Shown here: positions 36,801 to 46,130 of the stretch, piece after piece
Layout: each line of letters begins with the position of its first letter
Position numbering within the stretch: the first letter of the stretch is position 1
From: Enterococcus alcedinis
GTDB lineage: Bacteria > Bacillota > Bacilli > Lactobacillales > Enterococcaceae
DNA: 64,000 nt
Assembly (NCBI RefSeq): GCF_014635985.1
Contig: NZ_BMDT01000007.1
Span: forward strand, 62,001-126,000
Direction of reading: 5' to 3'
Notes under the pieces: generated by a model
Databases searched by the model: none
What the model was told of the DNA's origin: nothing
Seen by the model: the letters and a program-made list of their open reading frames with translations, nothing else
Position numbers and translations under genes: made by a program

Positions 36801-37297
36801 TCTTCTTAACTTACCGTAAAACGTATGACATGTTTGCTGACGTCAAAGTTTTAGATACACCAACGTTCTTTTATGGTATGCGTTTAGGTGAGCGTGTCAA
36901 CGTTGAAATCGAAAAGGGTAAAGTCTTGATTATTCGTTTAGATGATATTGGTGAACCTGATTTAGAAGGAAACCGAACACTATTCTTTAACTTAAACGGT
37001 CAACGTCGTGAAATTATTGTTAAAGATAGTTCAATCAAGAGTACGATTCAAGCTAAACAAAAAATTGAGCCGACAAACAAAGAACATTATGGTGCAACGA
37101 TGTCAGGTTCTGTCTTAGAAGTGAGTGTTAAAAAAGGTGACAAAGTCAAACGTGGCGATACATTGCTTGTTACTGAAGCGATGAAGATGGAAACAACGAT
37201 TCAAGCTCGTTTTGATGGTATTGTTGAATTAATCTACGTTTCAGCGGGAGAGCCGATTGAATCAGGTGACTTGTTAATTGAAGTAAAAGAAAAATAA
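33866..37297 (+). CDS. pyc: Pyruvate carboxylase
   Basis: Biotin enzyme of 1143 residues that makes oxaloacetate from pyruvate, replenishing the TCA branch and aspartate. Biotin carboxylase domain (about 1-450; ILVANRGEIATRVFRA, AALGGGGRGMRV, EVNPRVQVEHT), carboxyltransferase TIM barrel (about 520-800; DTTFRDAHQSLLATR, HLHTHDTSGNG), allosteric/tetramerisation domain, then BCCP with biotinyl Lys1107 in TEAMKMETT. In some relatives this enzyme binds c-di-AMP; the binding residues cannot be judged here. The ftsW-pyc order is standard for this group. Confidence 0.97.
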   Translation: MKKILVANRGEIATRVFRACSELKIKTVGIYAEEDEYSVHRFKADEAYVVGKGKRPIDAYLDIEDIIRIAKDSGAEAIHPGYGFLSENLAFARRCEEEGLVFIGPTPHHLDIFGDKIKAKQAAIEAGVQSIPGTDGPIDSVEDVLAFANDYGYPVMIKAALGGGGRGMRVAHNESEAKDGYERAKSEAKAAFGSDEVYVEKYISQPKHIEVQILGDTHGNVIHLFERDCSVQRRHQKVVEVAPCVSMSDEQREEICQAAVKLMSHVGYINAGTVEFLVEGQNFYFIEVNPRVQVEHTITEMITDVDIVTSQILIAQGLDLHKEIGIPTQDKLTFEGAAIQCRVTTEDPVNNFMPDTGKIDTYRSPGGFGVRLDVGNAYAGAVVTPYFDSLLVKVCTHGATFEQAISKMERSLKEFRIRGVETNLAFMRNVVKHPEFRTGQAHTTFIDTTPELFEFPRTRDRGNKTMKYIAEITVNGFPGIEKVRKKHFDTPRIPKKLEIVEPKILTAKNILDTQGADAVSKWVSEQKNVLLTDTTFRDAHQSLLATRVRTTDIAKIATQTEQAIPTLFSSEMWGGATFDVSYRFLTEDPWERLRTLRKRMPNTLLQMLFRGSNAVGYSNYPDNVIVEFINEAASQGIDVFRIFDSLNWIPQMEKSIQAVRDAGKLAEAAICYTGDINDPSRAKYNVQYYIDMAKELQALGAHTIAIKDMAGLLMPQASYRLISELKAAIDVPIHLHTHDTSGNGIITYSAAVTAGVDIVDVAISAMSSHTSQPSLSSLYFALVNGKRVPDVEIKKVQKLNHYWEDVRMFYKPFENGLNAPQTEVYLHEMPGGQYSNLQQQAKATGLGERWDEIKEMYRHVNMMFGDIVKVTPSSKVVGDMALFMVQNDLTEEDIYERGTELSFPESVISFFRGDLGQPVGGFPKELQAIILKGKEAYDVRPGSLAAPVNFDDVKAELAQLIGYEPKHEEVLSYIMYPEVFLTYRKTYDMFADVKVLDTPTFFYGMRLGERVNVEIEKGKVLIIRLDDIGEPDLEGNRTLFFNLNGQRREIIVKDSSIKSTIQAKQKIEPTNKEHYGATMSGSVLEVSVKKGDKVKRGDTLLVTEAMKMETTIQARFDGIVELIYVSAGEPIESGDLLIEVKEK

Positions 37298-37334
37298 ACG
37301 TTTCATTGTTTTAAAGAAGAGGAGGTGGTTTTTT

Positions 37335-38453
37335 GTGAATCGTCGAGGATTGTTGTTCATGTTTGTGTTATTGCTTTGTTTTATTGGGGTGTACTTACAA
37401 CCGGTAATTTCCTACAAAGCATCGCCACTGCCTGTTCAACCGACTGCGCACAAGGAGCCACCTTCTACGACTTTAAATACGCAAAAAATTGCGACAGAAG
37501 GCTTAGCTGTTTGGATTGGTCAATCGATTACTCAATTTGAACAATTTTTTGGGGAAGCAACGAGTGTCACAGAATCGGGTTTTGGTTTTCAAAATCGAAC
37601 CTACCAAACACCAGAGATGAGTTATTTAGAAATTGTGACGACGAAACAAAAAATTAATAGCATCAAGGTGTTACGTGTCGGGGAACTAGATATTACGCCT
37701 TTTCATTTCCGAATGGATTTACAAGACGTGACGAAATTTACCACCATTTCACCAAACGTTACCTTTACGTTTCAAGGGGCGTCTTATAGTTTGGAACTCA
37801 TGGAAGATGATATGAATTATCGTCCTTTGGTGGCATTTGAAAATGACAGTTATGCGATTTTATTTTTTGACCATCGTCAACCATCAAGTGGCTTATACAG
37901 TGTGATGTATTTGGACGCTGAGACGTTGATTAAACTGTCGCCGTACTTAATTACAGAAGGTGCCGATTTGCATTACGTGGCACAAAAAGATGCGGATTGG
38001 GAACAAATTAATCGTCAAAACATGGCGAAAAGCTTGAATACTATGCAAAGGCTACGTAAAGATCTTGGTTTTGAGCGCTATCAAACTGATTTTGAAACAC
38101 AAAAAGCATCAGAAGAAATGTTAACTCTTTTTTTAGAAAATCCAGAAGAAATCTTATCGACGGAACGATTGCAATCGTTACAGCGTGTTGCGCGTCATGA
38201 AGAACATCAAACATGGGTATTAAGCAACAAAGAAGCCAAAAATATTTTAGATACGATCGATTCAAGCGCAACGATTCATTTTGAAATGCCTGTTTACGAT
38301 CCCATCTTTACAATTTTATCTTGGTACAATAATCCTTATTTAGTGACGCATCTTTATTTTGAAGAATTAGAATCAATAGGTGTTGCCTTCTCTAAAGAAA
38401 ATGTGTTAGTCTTATTTCAAGAAGTTAAAAATACAACAGAAAGCAGTGACTAA
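37335..38453 (+). CDS. CAP-associated N-domain protein, exported or anchored
   Basis: Protein of 372 residues with an N-terminal signal or anchor helix (GLLFMFVLLLCFIGVYLQP). Residues about 55-205 match the domain found in front of CAP/SCP domains in B. subtilis YlbC (WIGQSITQFEQFFGEATSV, later LYSVMYLDAETLIKLSPYL). A C-terminal domain of about 120 residues is expected to be CAP. Only faint traces are seen (VARHEEHQTW, LESIGVAFSKENVLVLF) and the usual His/Glu pattern is not evident, so it is a degenerate CAP domain. Start GTG 37335 with GGAGGTGG upstream. It lies before ylbF, as in related genomes. Confidence 0.8.
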   Translation: MNRRGLLFMFVLLLCFIGVYLQPVISYKASPLPVQPTAHKEPPSTTLNTQKIATEGLAVWIGQSITQFEQFFGEATSVTESGFGFQNRTYQTPEMSYLEIVTTKQKINSIKVLRVGELDITPFHFRMDLQDVTKFTTISPNVTFTFQGASYSLELMEDDMNYRPLVAFENDSYAILFFDHRQPSSGLYSVMYLDAETLIKLSPYLITEGADLHYVAQKDADWEQINRQNMAKSLNTMQRLRKDLGFERYQTDFETQKASEEMLTLFLENPEEILSTERLQSLQRVARHEEHQTWVLSNKEAKNILDTIDSSATIHFEMPVYDPIFTILSWYNNPYLVTHLYFEELESIGVAFSKENVLVLFQEVKNTTESSD

Positions 38454-38455
38454 CA

Positions 38456-38881
38456 TTGATTTATAACGATCATTTTTTTGCTATTGAAGATCAAACGCAA
38501 CGAGTTGTTGATCAAATTTTTAAAAGTCATTCTTTTAAAGAATATATTACGAAGAAAAAAGAGATGGCGATTGATAGTGGCGTTCAAGCGGTACGTCAAG
38601 AGTTCTTAGAAAAAAAAGAAGCCTTTGATCGGATTGCCGAATATGGAAAATATGCACCGGATTATCGCGAGCGTCAAAGAAGTTTACGCAAAGCGAAACG
38701 GGCGCTTGATTTACATCCAAAAGTTGCGGAATATCGCCTAGCAGAAACACAGTTACAAGGGATTTTAGACGAAATTATTATTAAAATCGCTGCCACTTTC
38801 TCAGAAGATGTCATTGTTGAAACAGGTAATCCATTCTTTGAGAAAAAGTCCGGTTGTGGGGGAGGATGTAGCCATGGGTGA
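38456..38881 (+). CDS. ylbF: YlbF family regulator
   Basis: Helical protein of 141 residues. In B. subtilis YlbF works with YmcA and YaaT (the Y-complex) on RNase Y-dependent mRNA maturation, competence and biofilm formation, and carries an iron-sulfur cluster. The C-terminus here ends in GCGGGCSHG, with two Cys that could join such a cluster. The start is TTG 38456, two bases after the previous stop and without a clear ribosome site, so it probably depends on coupling. Its end overlaps ylbG by 8 bases. Confidence 0.9.
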   Translation: MIYNDHFFAIEDQTQRVVDQIFKSHSFKEYITKKKEMAIDSGVQAVRQEFLEKKEAFDRIAEYGKYAPDYRERQRSLRKAKRALDLHPKVAEYRLAETQLQGILDEIIIKIAATFSEDVIVETGNPFFEKKSGCGGGCSHG

Positions 38882-39197
38882 GTTTGTAATCCAAAAACGA
38901 AGAGGATTAATTATTTGGGTGTATAGCTTAAAGCAATTAAAGAACTTGCGACGTTTTGGATTAATCCATTTCGTTTCACCAAAGATGAAGTATGTTGTTC
39001 TTTACGTTAATGAAGAAAATGTCGATGAAGTGGTTCAAAAAGTCAATCGACTCCATTTTGTACGCCGAGTCGATCAATCGTTTAGACCGGATATTGAAAT
39101 GAACTTTGCAGAAAAAATTGGGACAAAAGCGGCTTTCCAAGTAGAAGAAGAGCCTGATCCAGTGATTGCAGAGGTCGATACAATCAATCAAATTTAA
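38874..39197 (+). CDS. ylbG: YlbG family (UPF0298) protein
   Basis: Cytoplasmic protein of 107 residues from the UPF0298 family, always found with ylbF but of unknown biochemical function. Family features are RRGLIIWVYSLKQLKNLRRFGLIHFVS compactly placed near the start and YVVLYVNEENVDEVVQKVNRLHFV. ATG 38874 lies inside ylbF with GGGGGAGG upstream, so the pair is translationally coupled. Confidence 0.92.
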   Translation: MGEFVIQKRRGLIIWVYSLKQLKNLRRFGLIHFVSPKMKYVVLYVNEENVDEVVQKVNRLHFVRRVDQSFRPDIEMNFAEKIGTKAAFQVEEEPDPVIAEVDTINQI

Positions 39198-39216
39198 TAA
39201 CAATGAATAAGATTAG

Positions 39217-39297
39217 ACAGCTTTGTCCTCAACCAAACCATTCAGTAGATAACATGTTGTTATCTTACGTTCGTTTACTAGGATAAAGCTGTTTTTA
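39217..39297 (+). terminator. Branched terminator between ylbG and rsmD
   Basis: Outer arms ACAGCTTTGTCCT (39217-39229) and AGGATAAAGCTGT (39280-39292), 13 bp with one G-U, then TTTTT. Inside is a second hairpin, AGATAACA (39247-39254) and TGTTATCT (39258-39265). The 50 bases between the outer arms are unusually long for a plain terminator, so it may be a leader or attenuator for rsmD. Confidence 0.75.
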
Positions 39298-39315
39298 ATT
39301 TGAGGAGTGATAAGA

Positions 39316-41401
<2,086 letters not shown>

Positions 41402-41410
41402 TAGAGAATC

Positions 41411-41447
41411 AAAAAACAAAGAACCCGAGGATTCTTTGTTTTTTTTT
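41411..41447 (+). terminator. Terminator after the PDZ-Lon protease gene
   Basis: Arms AAACAAAGAA and TTCTTTGTTT around CCCGAGGA, then a long T-run. Near-symmetric, so it may also act on the minus strand. Confidence 0.92.
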
Positions 41448-41585
41448 ATGTTTCATTTCGTGTTTGTCTGTTTTTTTACCATCTTAAGAAATCAATTAAG
41501 ATGACTTGTTTTTAGAACTTCAATCCCTATCATCAAGAGCGGTATCTAGCTAGAATGTGGTTGATAAACAATGGAGAGAGGCGAA

Positions 41586-41987
41586 TTAATCAACTTGCAT
41601 CCAAGCCGGTTCTAAACAATTGCCATCTGGATCTTGTACTTCCAAACCATACATCACATCTTCAGGGATTCCCATGTCGACATGATGAACCGTACCACCA
41701 TTTTTTTCAGCAATTTCACCAAATTTTTTTACCGCTTCGGCACTTTCTAAACTAAAAGCAATCAAAGCGCCACTGACTTTTTGTGTATCTGCAATCGTTT
41801 TATTTTTTAAAAACTTGGCGTAAAAATCGTGTGTTAAGAGCATAATCCAAAAAGTATCATCCCAAACCATCGAGGCAGTTTCATCATTAGAGAAGTCTAT
41901 ATTTTGCTTAAAACCTAAAGCGCTGTAAAATTCAATTGAACGTGATAAGTCGGTGACTGGAAAATTAACAAATACCATTGCTGCCAT
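41586..41987 (-). CDS. VOC (glyoxalase/bleomycin resistance) family protein
   Basis: Single-domain pair of beta-alpha-beta-beta-beta units, 133 residues. It has FVNFPVTDLSRSIEFYSALGF at the start and the closing VQDPDGNCLEPAWM, the pattern of uncharacterised VOC proteins (YaeR or PhnB-like). The metal-binding Glu and His expected for glyoxalase I are only partly evident, so no reaction is assigned. AGAGGA lies 6 bases before the ATG. It is transcribed divergently from the DUF1149 gene. Confidence 0.88.
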   Translation of the reverse strand: MAAMVFVNFPVTDLSRSIEFYSALGFKQNIDFSNDETASMVWDDTFWIMLLTHDFYAKFLKNKTIADTQKVSGALIAFSLESAEAVKKFGEIAEKNGGTVHHVDMGIPEDVMYGLEVQDPDGNCLEPAWMQVD

Positions 41988-42121
41988 AGTGATTCCTCTT
42001 TTCTCATTTTATTTTACAACTGAATTATCGCATGCGTTTCTTTTGACTGTCAATTAAGAGAACTTGGCAGAAGAACTTATTTGTTGCTTCCTTTTTTTAG
42101 TGTTTATCTATCAGCATTCTA

Positions 42122-42130
42122 TGGTATAAT
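42122..42130 (+). promoter_or_regulatory. -10 of the DUF1149-VOC operon
   Basis: Extended -10 TGGTATAAT, a perfect match, 24 bases before the TTG start of the DUF1149 gene. No clear -35. Confidence 0.65.
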
Positions 42131-42153
42131 TTCTTTTGAGGAGTGTGAATATA

Positions 42154-42540
42154 TTGGAACTTAAAAGACAACAGCCAATCGTAGAAGCGTACCATTTTGA
42201 TATGCGTGATCCACAAAACACAGAAGCAAAAACAAAAATTAACGTGGGGTTTGCACCATTTCCTGCACCAGATGAAAATTATCCAAAAGAAAATAGTATT
42301 TTAGCCGCTCGCTTGCAATTTGAAGTCGTATTTCCCGACTTTATTATTAGCGGTGCAATCGGCCAAATTAATCATTTTATTAATCGTCAAGTAACGAAGC
42401 AAGAGGACTTAACACAAGAAGAAGGTAACACGCTTGTAGCACCATTATTCGAGCTTTTACAACGTTTAACTTACGAAATGACCGAAATTGTAACCGATCA
42501 ACCTGGAATTAATTTAAACTTCAGTCAAGAAGAAGAATAG
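42154..42540 (+). CDS. DUF1149 family protein
   Basis: Protein of 128 residues from a Lactobacillales family of unknown function. The recognisable parts are ELKRQQPIVEAYHFDMRD at the start and the middle FEVVFPDFIISGAIGQINHF. The alternation of beta strands followed by a C-terminal helix resembles SecB-like chaperones, but this is only an impression. Start TTG 42154 has GAGGAG 10 bases upstream; the TTG at 42136 and GTG at 42145 overlap or precede that site. It is 9 bases before the second VOC gene. Confidence 0.85.
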   Translation: MELKRQQPIVEAYHFDMRDPQNTEAKTKINVGFAPFPAPDENYPKENSILAARLQFEVVFPDFIISGAIGQINHFINRQVTKQEDLTQEEGNTLVAPLFELLQRLTYEMTEIVTDQPGINLNFSQEEE

Positions 42541-42549
42541 GGGATACAC

Positions 42550-42930
42550 ATGTTTTCAAATAAAGTTCAAATTATGCTATACGTTGATGACGTAGCAAAA
42601 GCGCGTGATTTTTGGTTAAGTTTAGATTTTACACTGATTGAAGAACAAGAAATGGACGGGACACTTGTGGTTGAAGTGGCATTAGCTGGAGAGAGTCAAG
42701 TTCATTTTGTGATTTATGACCGTGAATTTATTGAAAGACATTCACCAGAAGTGGCAACCAATTCACCTTCAGTAATGTTTTTTACGGATGATGTTTTTGG
42801 GCTGTACAAAAAAGTTCAAGCGCAATCGGTAACAGTTGGAGAAATGGTTCAATTATCGGATCAACTAATTTTCAATTTTTCCGATACCGATGGCAACTAT
42901 TTTGCTGTAACGGGTAAAGAAAAAGCATAG
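42550..42930 (+). CDS. VOC family protein, second copy
   Basis: VOC-superfamily protein of 126 residues: QIMLYVDDVAKARDFWLSLDF at the start and FNFSDTDGNYFAVTG at the end. It is distinct from the minus-strand VOC protein at 41586. The start lies 9 bases after the DUF1149 stop, so the two are cotranscribed. No reaction can be assigned, because the usual metal-binding residues are not clear. Alternatives are antibiotic-binding or a non-catalytic ligand-binding role. Confidence 0.85.
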   Translation: MFSNKVQIMLYVDDVAKARDFWLSLDFTLIEEQEMDGTLVVEVALAGESQVHFVIYDREFIERHSPEVATNSPSVMFFTDDVFGLYKKVQAQSVTVGEMVQLSDQLIFNFSDTDGNYFAVTGKEKA

Positions 42931-42939
42931 TCAGTTAAA

Positions 42940-43039
42940 AAACTGAACCACGACAATGACTAGTTGTACCTTGAAGCGAACCGTTTGGTAAACGCCTCAC
43001 CAAAGGAGGTAACAGTCGATAAAGTGGTTTAGTTTTTTT
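42940..43039 (+). ncRNA. Structured RNA or leader ending in a terminator
   Basis: Outer arms AAACTGAACCAC (42940-42951) and GTGGTTTAGTTT (43024-43035), 12 bp with one G-U, followed by a T-run. The 72 bases inside carry further pairs: GAC/GTC, GCG...CGC with ACC/GGT, and two mutually exclusive ones, TACCT (42967-42971) with AGGTA (43007-43011), or CCTC (42995-42998) with GAGG (43006-43009). It lies 20 bases before the phosphatase gene and its ribosome site. No known riboswitch class was recognised. Confidence 0.5.
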
Positions 43040-43059
43040 GTATCGAGGAGGAGTAATCA

Positions 43060-43788
43060 ATGAAACCTTATGTATATGCAATTAGTGATATTCACGGACA
43101 AATCGATTTATTCGAAAAACTTTTAAAAGACTTTGATCCGCGCATGCATCAATTGGTCTTAATTGGTGATTTAAATGATCGCGGACCGCATAGCAAAGCT
43201 TGCTTCTTACGAGGTAAAGAACTGGTTGAGCGCTATCAGGCGATTTACTTAAGAGGCAATCATGAAGATTATTTCTTGAAATTTTTAGCTCATCCAGAAG
43301 AGGTGGCTGATAAGTATTGGTTGAATGGTGGGAAAGAGACGATTAATAGTCTTTTACATCCGGGAGCAACAGAAGAATATTCACCTACTGAAATGGCGAT
43401 GATGATCCGCTCACGATACAAAGACTTGATTTTATTTTTAGAGAATTTACCGTATTACTTTGAATGGGAACAATATATATTTGTCCATGCGGGTGTGAAT
43501 TTGACCTTGAAGGACTGGCATCAGACAACACCACGTGATTTTATGTGGCTTCGCGAGACCTTTCATAATGGTCGCAATCAGACCGGGAAAACAATTGTCT
43601 TCGGTCATACAATTACGCCAAGTTTACATGGTGACAATCAAACGACCGATCTTTGGTTTTCTGATGGGAAAATCGGGATTGACGGTGGCGCCATTTATGG
43701 TGGTTCGGTCCATGGAGTAATTTTTAATCCAGAAGGAATTGTCCAAGACATCGAGTATCAAAAAAGAACAAAACCTTGGACTCCGTAA
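43060..43788 (+). CDS. PPP-family metallophosphoesterase
   Basis: Calcineurin-like phosphatase of 242 residues. The metal-binding motifs are complete: DIHG, GDLNDRGPHS (the first position after GD is often Y or V), GNHE, HAG and FGHT, with two metals expected at the active site. It resembles PrpA/PrpE and symmetrical Ap4A hydrolases (ApaH), so it acts on phosphoproteins or dinucleoside tetraphosphates; which one cannot be told. A strong ribosome site GAGGAGGAG precedes it, behind the structured RNA at 42940. Confidence 0.9.
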   Translation: MKPYVYAISDIHGQIDLFEKLLKDFDPRMHQLVLIGDLNDRGPHSKACFLRGKELVERYQAIYLRGNHEDYFLKFLAHPEEVADKYWLNGGKETINSLLHPGATEEYSPTEMAMMIRSRYKDLILFLENLPYYFEWEQYIFVHAGVNLTLKDWHQTTPRDFMWLRETFHNGRNQTGKTIVFGHTITPSLHGDNQTTDLWFSDGKIGIDGGAIYGGSVHGVIFNPEGIVQDIEYQKRTKPWTP

Positions 43789-43822
43789 TAATCATAGCAA
43801 TTAAAAAGAAAAGAGTGAATTT

Positions 43823-46009
43823 ATGGCAGTCGAGACAAACCAACAAATAATTCAATTACTAACAAAGGAATTATCTCAATATAAACCAACACAAATTACA
43901 AAAGTTTTAGCGTTGTTACACGAAGGAAATACGGTGCCTTTTATTGCCCGCTATCGTAAAGAGATGACGGATGCGTTAGACGAAGTGCAAATTCGTGAAA
44001 TTGAAGAACGTTACAACTATTTAGAAAACTTAGAAAAACGCAAAGAAGAAGTCTTGCGAATTATCGGAGAACAAGAAAAATTAACACCAGAACTCGCAAG
44101 TGCGATAAAACGTGCGGTGAAATTGCAAGAAGTGGAAGACTTGTATCGTCCATATAAACAAAAACGTCGTACAAAGGCAACAATTGCAAAAGAAAAGGGT
44201 TTGGAACCTTTAGCTGATTGGGTGCTCACTTTTCCAAATGATGCGATTGAAGTCAAAGCGGCTGAATTTATCACCGAAGAAGTGCCAACCGTCGAAGAAG
44301 CATTACAAGGCGTTCATGAGATTTTAGCGGAACAAATTGGTGATTCTTCGAAATTCCGCACATGGATTCGAGAATATTTCTATAAAAAAGGCAGCTATGT
44401 TAGTACGGTTAAAGATGAAAAACTAGATGAAAAGAAAGTCTATGAAATGTATTATGATTTCGCAGAGCCAATTCAAAAAATGGTTTCTCACCGTGTTTTA
44501 GCGACTAATCGTGGTGAAAAAGAAGGCGTCCTAAAAGTTCAGTTAGTTGTTGAAGAAGATTTCATCAATAAGTATTTATATAAACAACTAATTAAAAAGG
44601 AAGACTCCAGTGTTGTTGAGATCATTCAATCTGCTTATCAAGACGCGTACAAGCGTTTCATCGCACCTAGTGTCGAGCGTGAAATCCGGAATACGTTAAC
44701 AGAAGAGGCCGATGAACAAGCAATCGGTATTTTTGGTGAAAACTTACGAAATCTATTACTACAATCACCGCTTAAAGGTAAAGTTGTTTTAGGTTTTGAC
44801 CCTGCTTACCGTACAGGATGCAAGTTAGCGGTGATTGATGCGACAGGTAAGTTATTAAACACGACGGTTATTTATCCACATGCATCTTCTGAAAACCGTC
44901 ATAAAGAGGCACAAAAGACCTTCTTACAACTGTTAGAAACGTATCAAGTCGAAATGGTTGCGATTGGTAACGGTACAGCGAGTCGTGAATCTGAACTGTT
45001 TGTAGCGGAACTGTTAAAACAAGTGAAAAGAGAAGTCTTTTTCGTGATTGTTAACGAAGCCGGTGCATCTGTTTACTCGGCAAGTGACGTGGCACGTCAA
45101 GAGTTTCCAGATTTACAAGTAGAAGAACGGAGTGCGATTAGTATCGGTCGTCGTCTTCAAGACCCTTTGGCAGAGCTTGTAAAAATTGAACCCAAAGCGG
45201 TAGGTGTCGGACAATATCAACACGATGTTTCGCAAAAAAGATTGAATGAACAGCTTGATTTTGTGATCGAAACGGTCGTTAACCAAGTCGGTGTTGACTT
45301 AAATACAGCGAGCTCACAATTGCTCGTTCATGTTGCTGGTTTAAATAAAACAACTGCACAAAATATTTTTAATTATCGTGAAGAAAACGGGGCGTTTGAA
45401 CAACGGAATCAACTGAAAAAAGTTCCTCGTTTAGGACCCAAAGCCTATGAACAAGCTGTTGGTTTCTTGCGGATACCTGGTGGTAAAAATATTTTAGATA
45501 ATACAGGAATTCACCCAGAGAGTTATCCAATCGCCAAAGAAATATTGAAAATGGCTGCGGTAGACCTCAAAACGTTAGGAACAAAAGAAAGTAGTCAAAA
45601 ATTAAAAGCTTTAGTACCATCACAAGTGGCTGAAACTTTAGTCGTGGGACAAGAAACGGTGACGGATATTTTACATGCTTTAGTTGATCCAGGTCGTGAC
45701 ATGCGCGACTCGATGCCAGCGCCTTTGCTACGCCAAGATGTCCTTTCGATGGAAGATCTAACCGTTGGTATGGAATTAAAAGGTACCGTCCGTAATGTGA
45801 TTGATTTTGGTGCGTTCGTTGATATCGGCGTTAAGCAAGATGGACTTGTTCACTTGTCTAAACTAAGCAATCGATTTGTCAAACATCCGAAAGACGTTGT
45901 AGCAGTTGGAGACGTTGTGACTGTCTGGGTTGAAGGGGTCGACATTGCAAAAGGACGGATCAGTTTAACGATGGTCGCACCAAAAGCAGAACAAAAAGAA
46001 AAAGCTTAA
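43823..46009 (+). CDS. tex: Tex family transcription accessory protein
   Basis: Nucleic-acid-binding protein of 728 residues linked to transcription and RNA turnover in several bacteria. It has the N-terminal Tex helical domain (VPFIARYRKEMTDALDEVQIR trimmed here to its core VPFIARYRKE), a YqgF-like RNase H fold (GFDPAYRTGCKLAVID), two helix-hairpin-helix units (LNKTTAQNIFNYREENG; RLGPKAYEQAVGFLRI) and a C-terminal S1 domain (GTVRNVIDFGAFVDIGV). The full length matches the family. No operon partner is evident. Confidence 0.95.
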   Translation: MAVETNQQIIQLLTKELSQYKPTQITKVLALLHEGNTVPFIARYRKEMTDALDEVQIREIEERYNYLENLEKRKEEVLRIIGEQEKLTPELASAIKRAVKLQEVEDLYRPYKQKRRTKATIAKEKGLEPLADWVLTFPNDAIEVKAAEFITEEVPTVEEALQGVHEILAEQIGDSSKFRTWIREYFYKKGSYVSTVKDEKLDEKKVYEMYYDFAEPIQKMVSHRVLATNRGEKEGVLKVQLVVEEDFINKYLYKQLIKKEDSSVVEIIQSAYQDAYKRFIAPSVEREIRNTLTEEADEQAIGIFGENLRNLLLQSPLKGKVVLGFDPAYRTGCKLAVIDATGKLLNTTVIYPHASSENRHKEAQKTFLQLLETYQVEMVAIGNGTASRESELFVAELLKQVKREVFFVIVNEAGASVYSASDVARQEFPDLQVEERSAISIGRRLQDPLAELVKIEPKAVGVGQYQHDVSQKRLNEQLDFVIETVVNQVGVDLNTASSQLLVHVAGLNKTTAQNIFNYREENGAFEQRNQLKKVPRLGPKAYEQAVGFLRIPGGKNILDNTGIHPESYPIAKEILKMAAVDLKTLGTKESSQKLKALVPSQVAETLVVGQETVTDILHALVDPGRDMRDSMPAPLLRQDVLSMEDLTVGMELKGTVRNVIDFGAFVDIGVKQDGLVHLSKLSNRFVKHPKDVVAVGDVVTVWVEGVDIAKGRISLTMVAPKAEQKEKA

Positions 46010-46036
46010 GAGAATCTTTTTTTCGATGTAAATAAA

Positions 46037-46065
46037 TTGCTATTTTACGGAACATATAAGATAAT
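46037..46065 (+). promoter_or_regulatory. murC promoter
   Basis: -35 TTGCTA (46037-46042), 17 bases, -10 GATAAT (46060-46065), 66 bases before the murC start. Confidence 0.6.
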
Positions 46066-46130
46066 TGATAGCGTTCGTAGAAAAATCGATTGTGAAATGA
46101 AACCCTTAAGAAATGAGGAAATACAAAAGA

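Noticed and set aside
41480-41503. Inverted repeat CATCTTAA-N8-TTAAGATG as a terminator for the minus-strand VOC gene
   Set aside because: On the minus strand no T-run follows; on the plus strand it lies beyond another terminator. It remains an unexplained small palindrome.
42940-43039. Assignment to a known riboswitch class (SAM, preQ1, THF, fluoride, PyrR-binding)
   Set aside because: None of the conserved core sequences of these classes as I know them is present; I therefore left the RNA unassigned.
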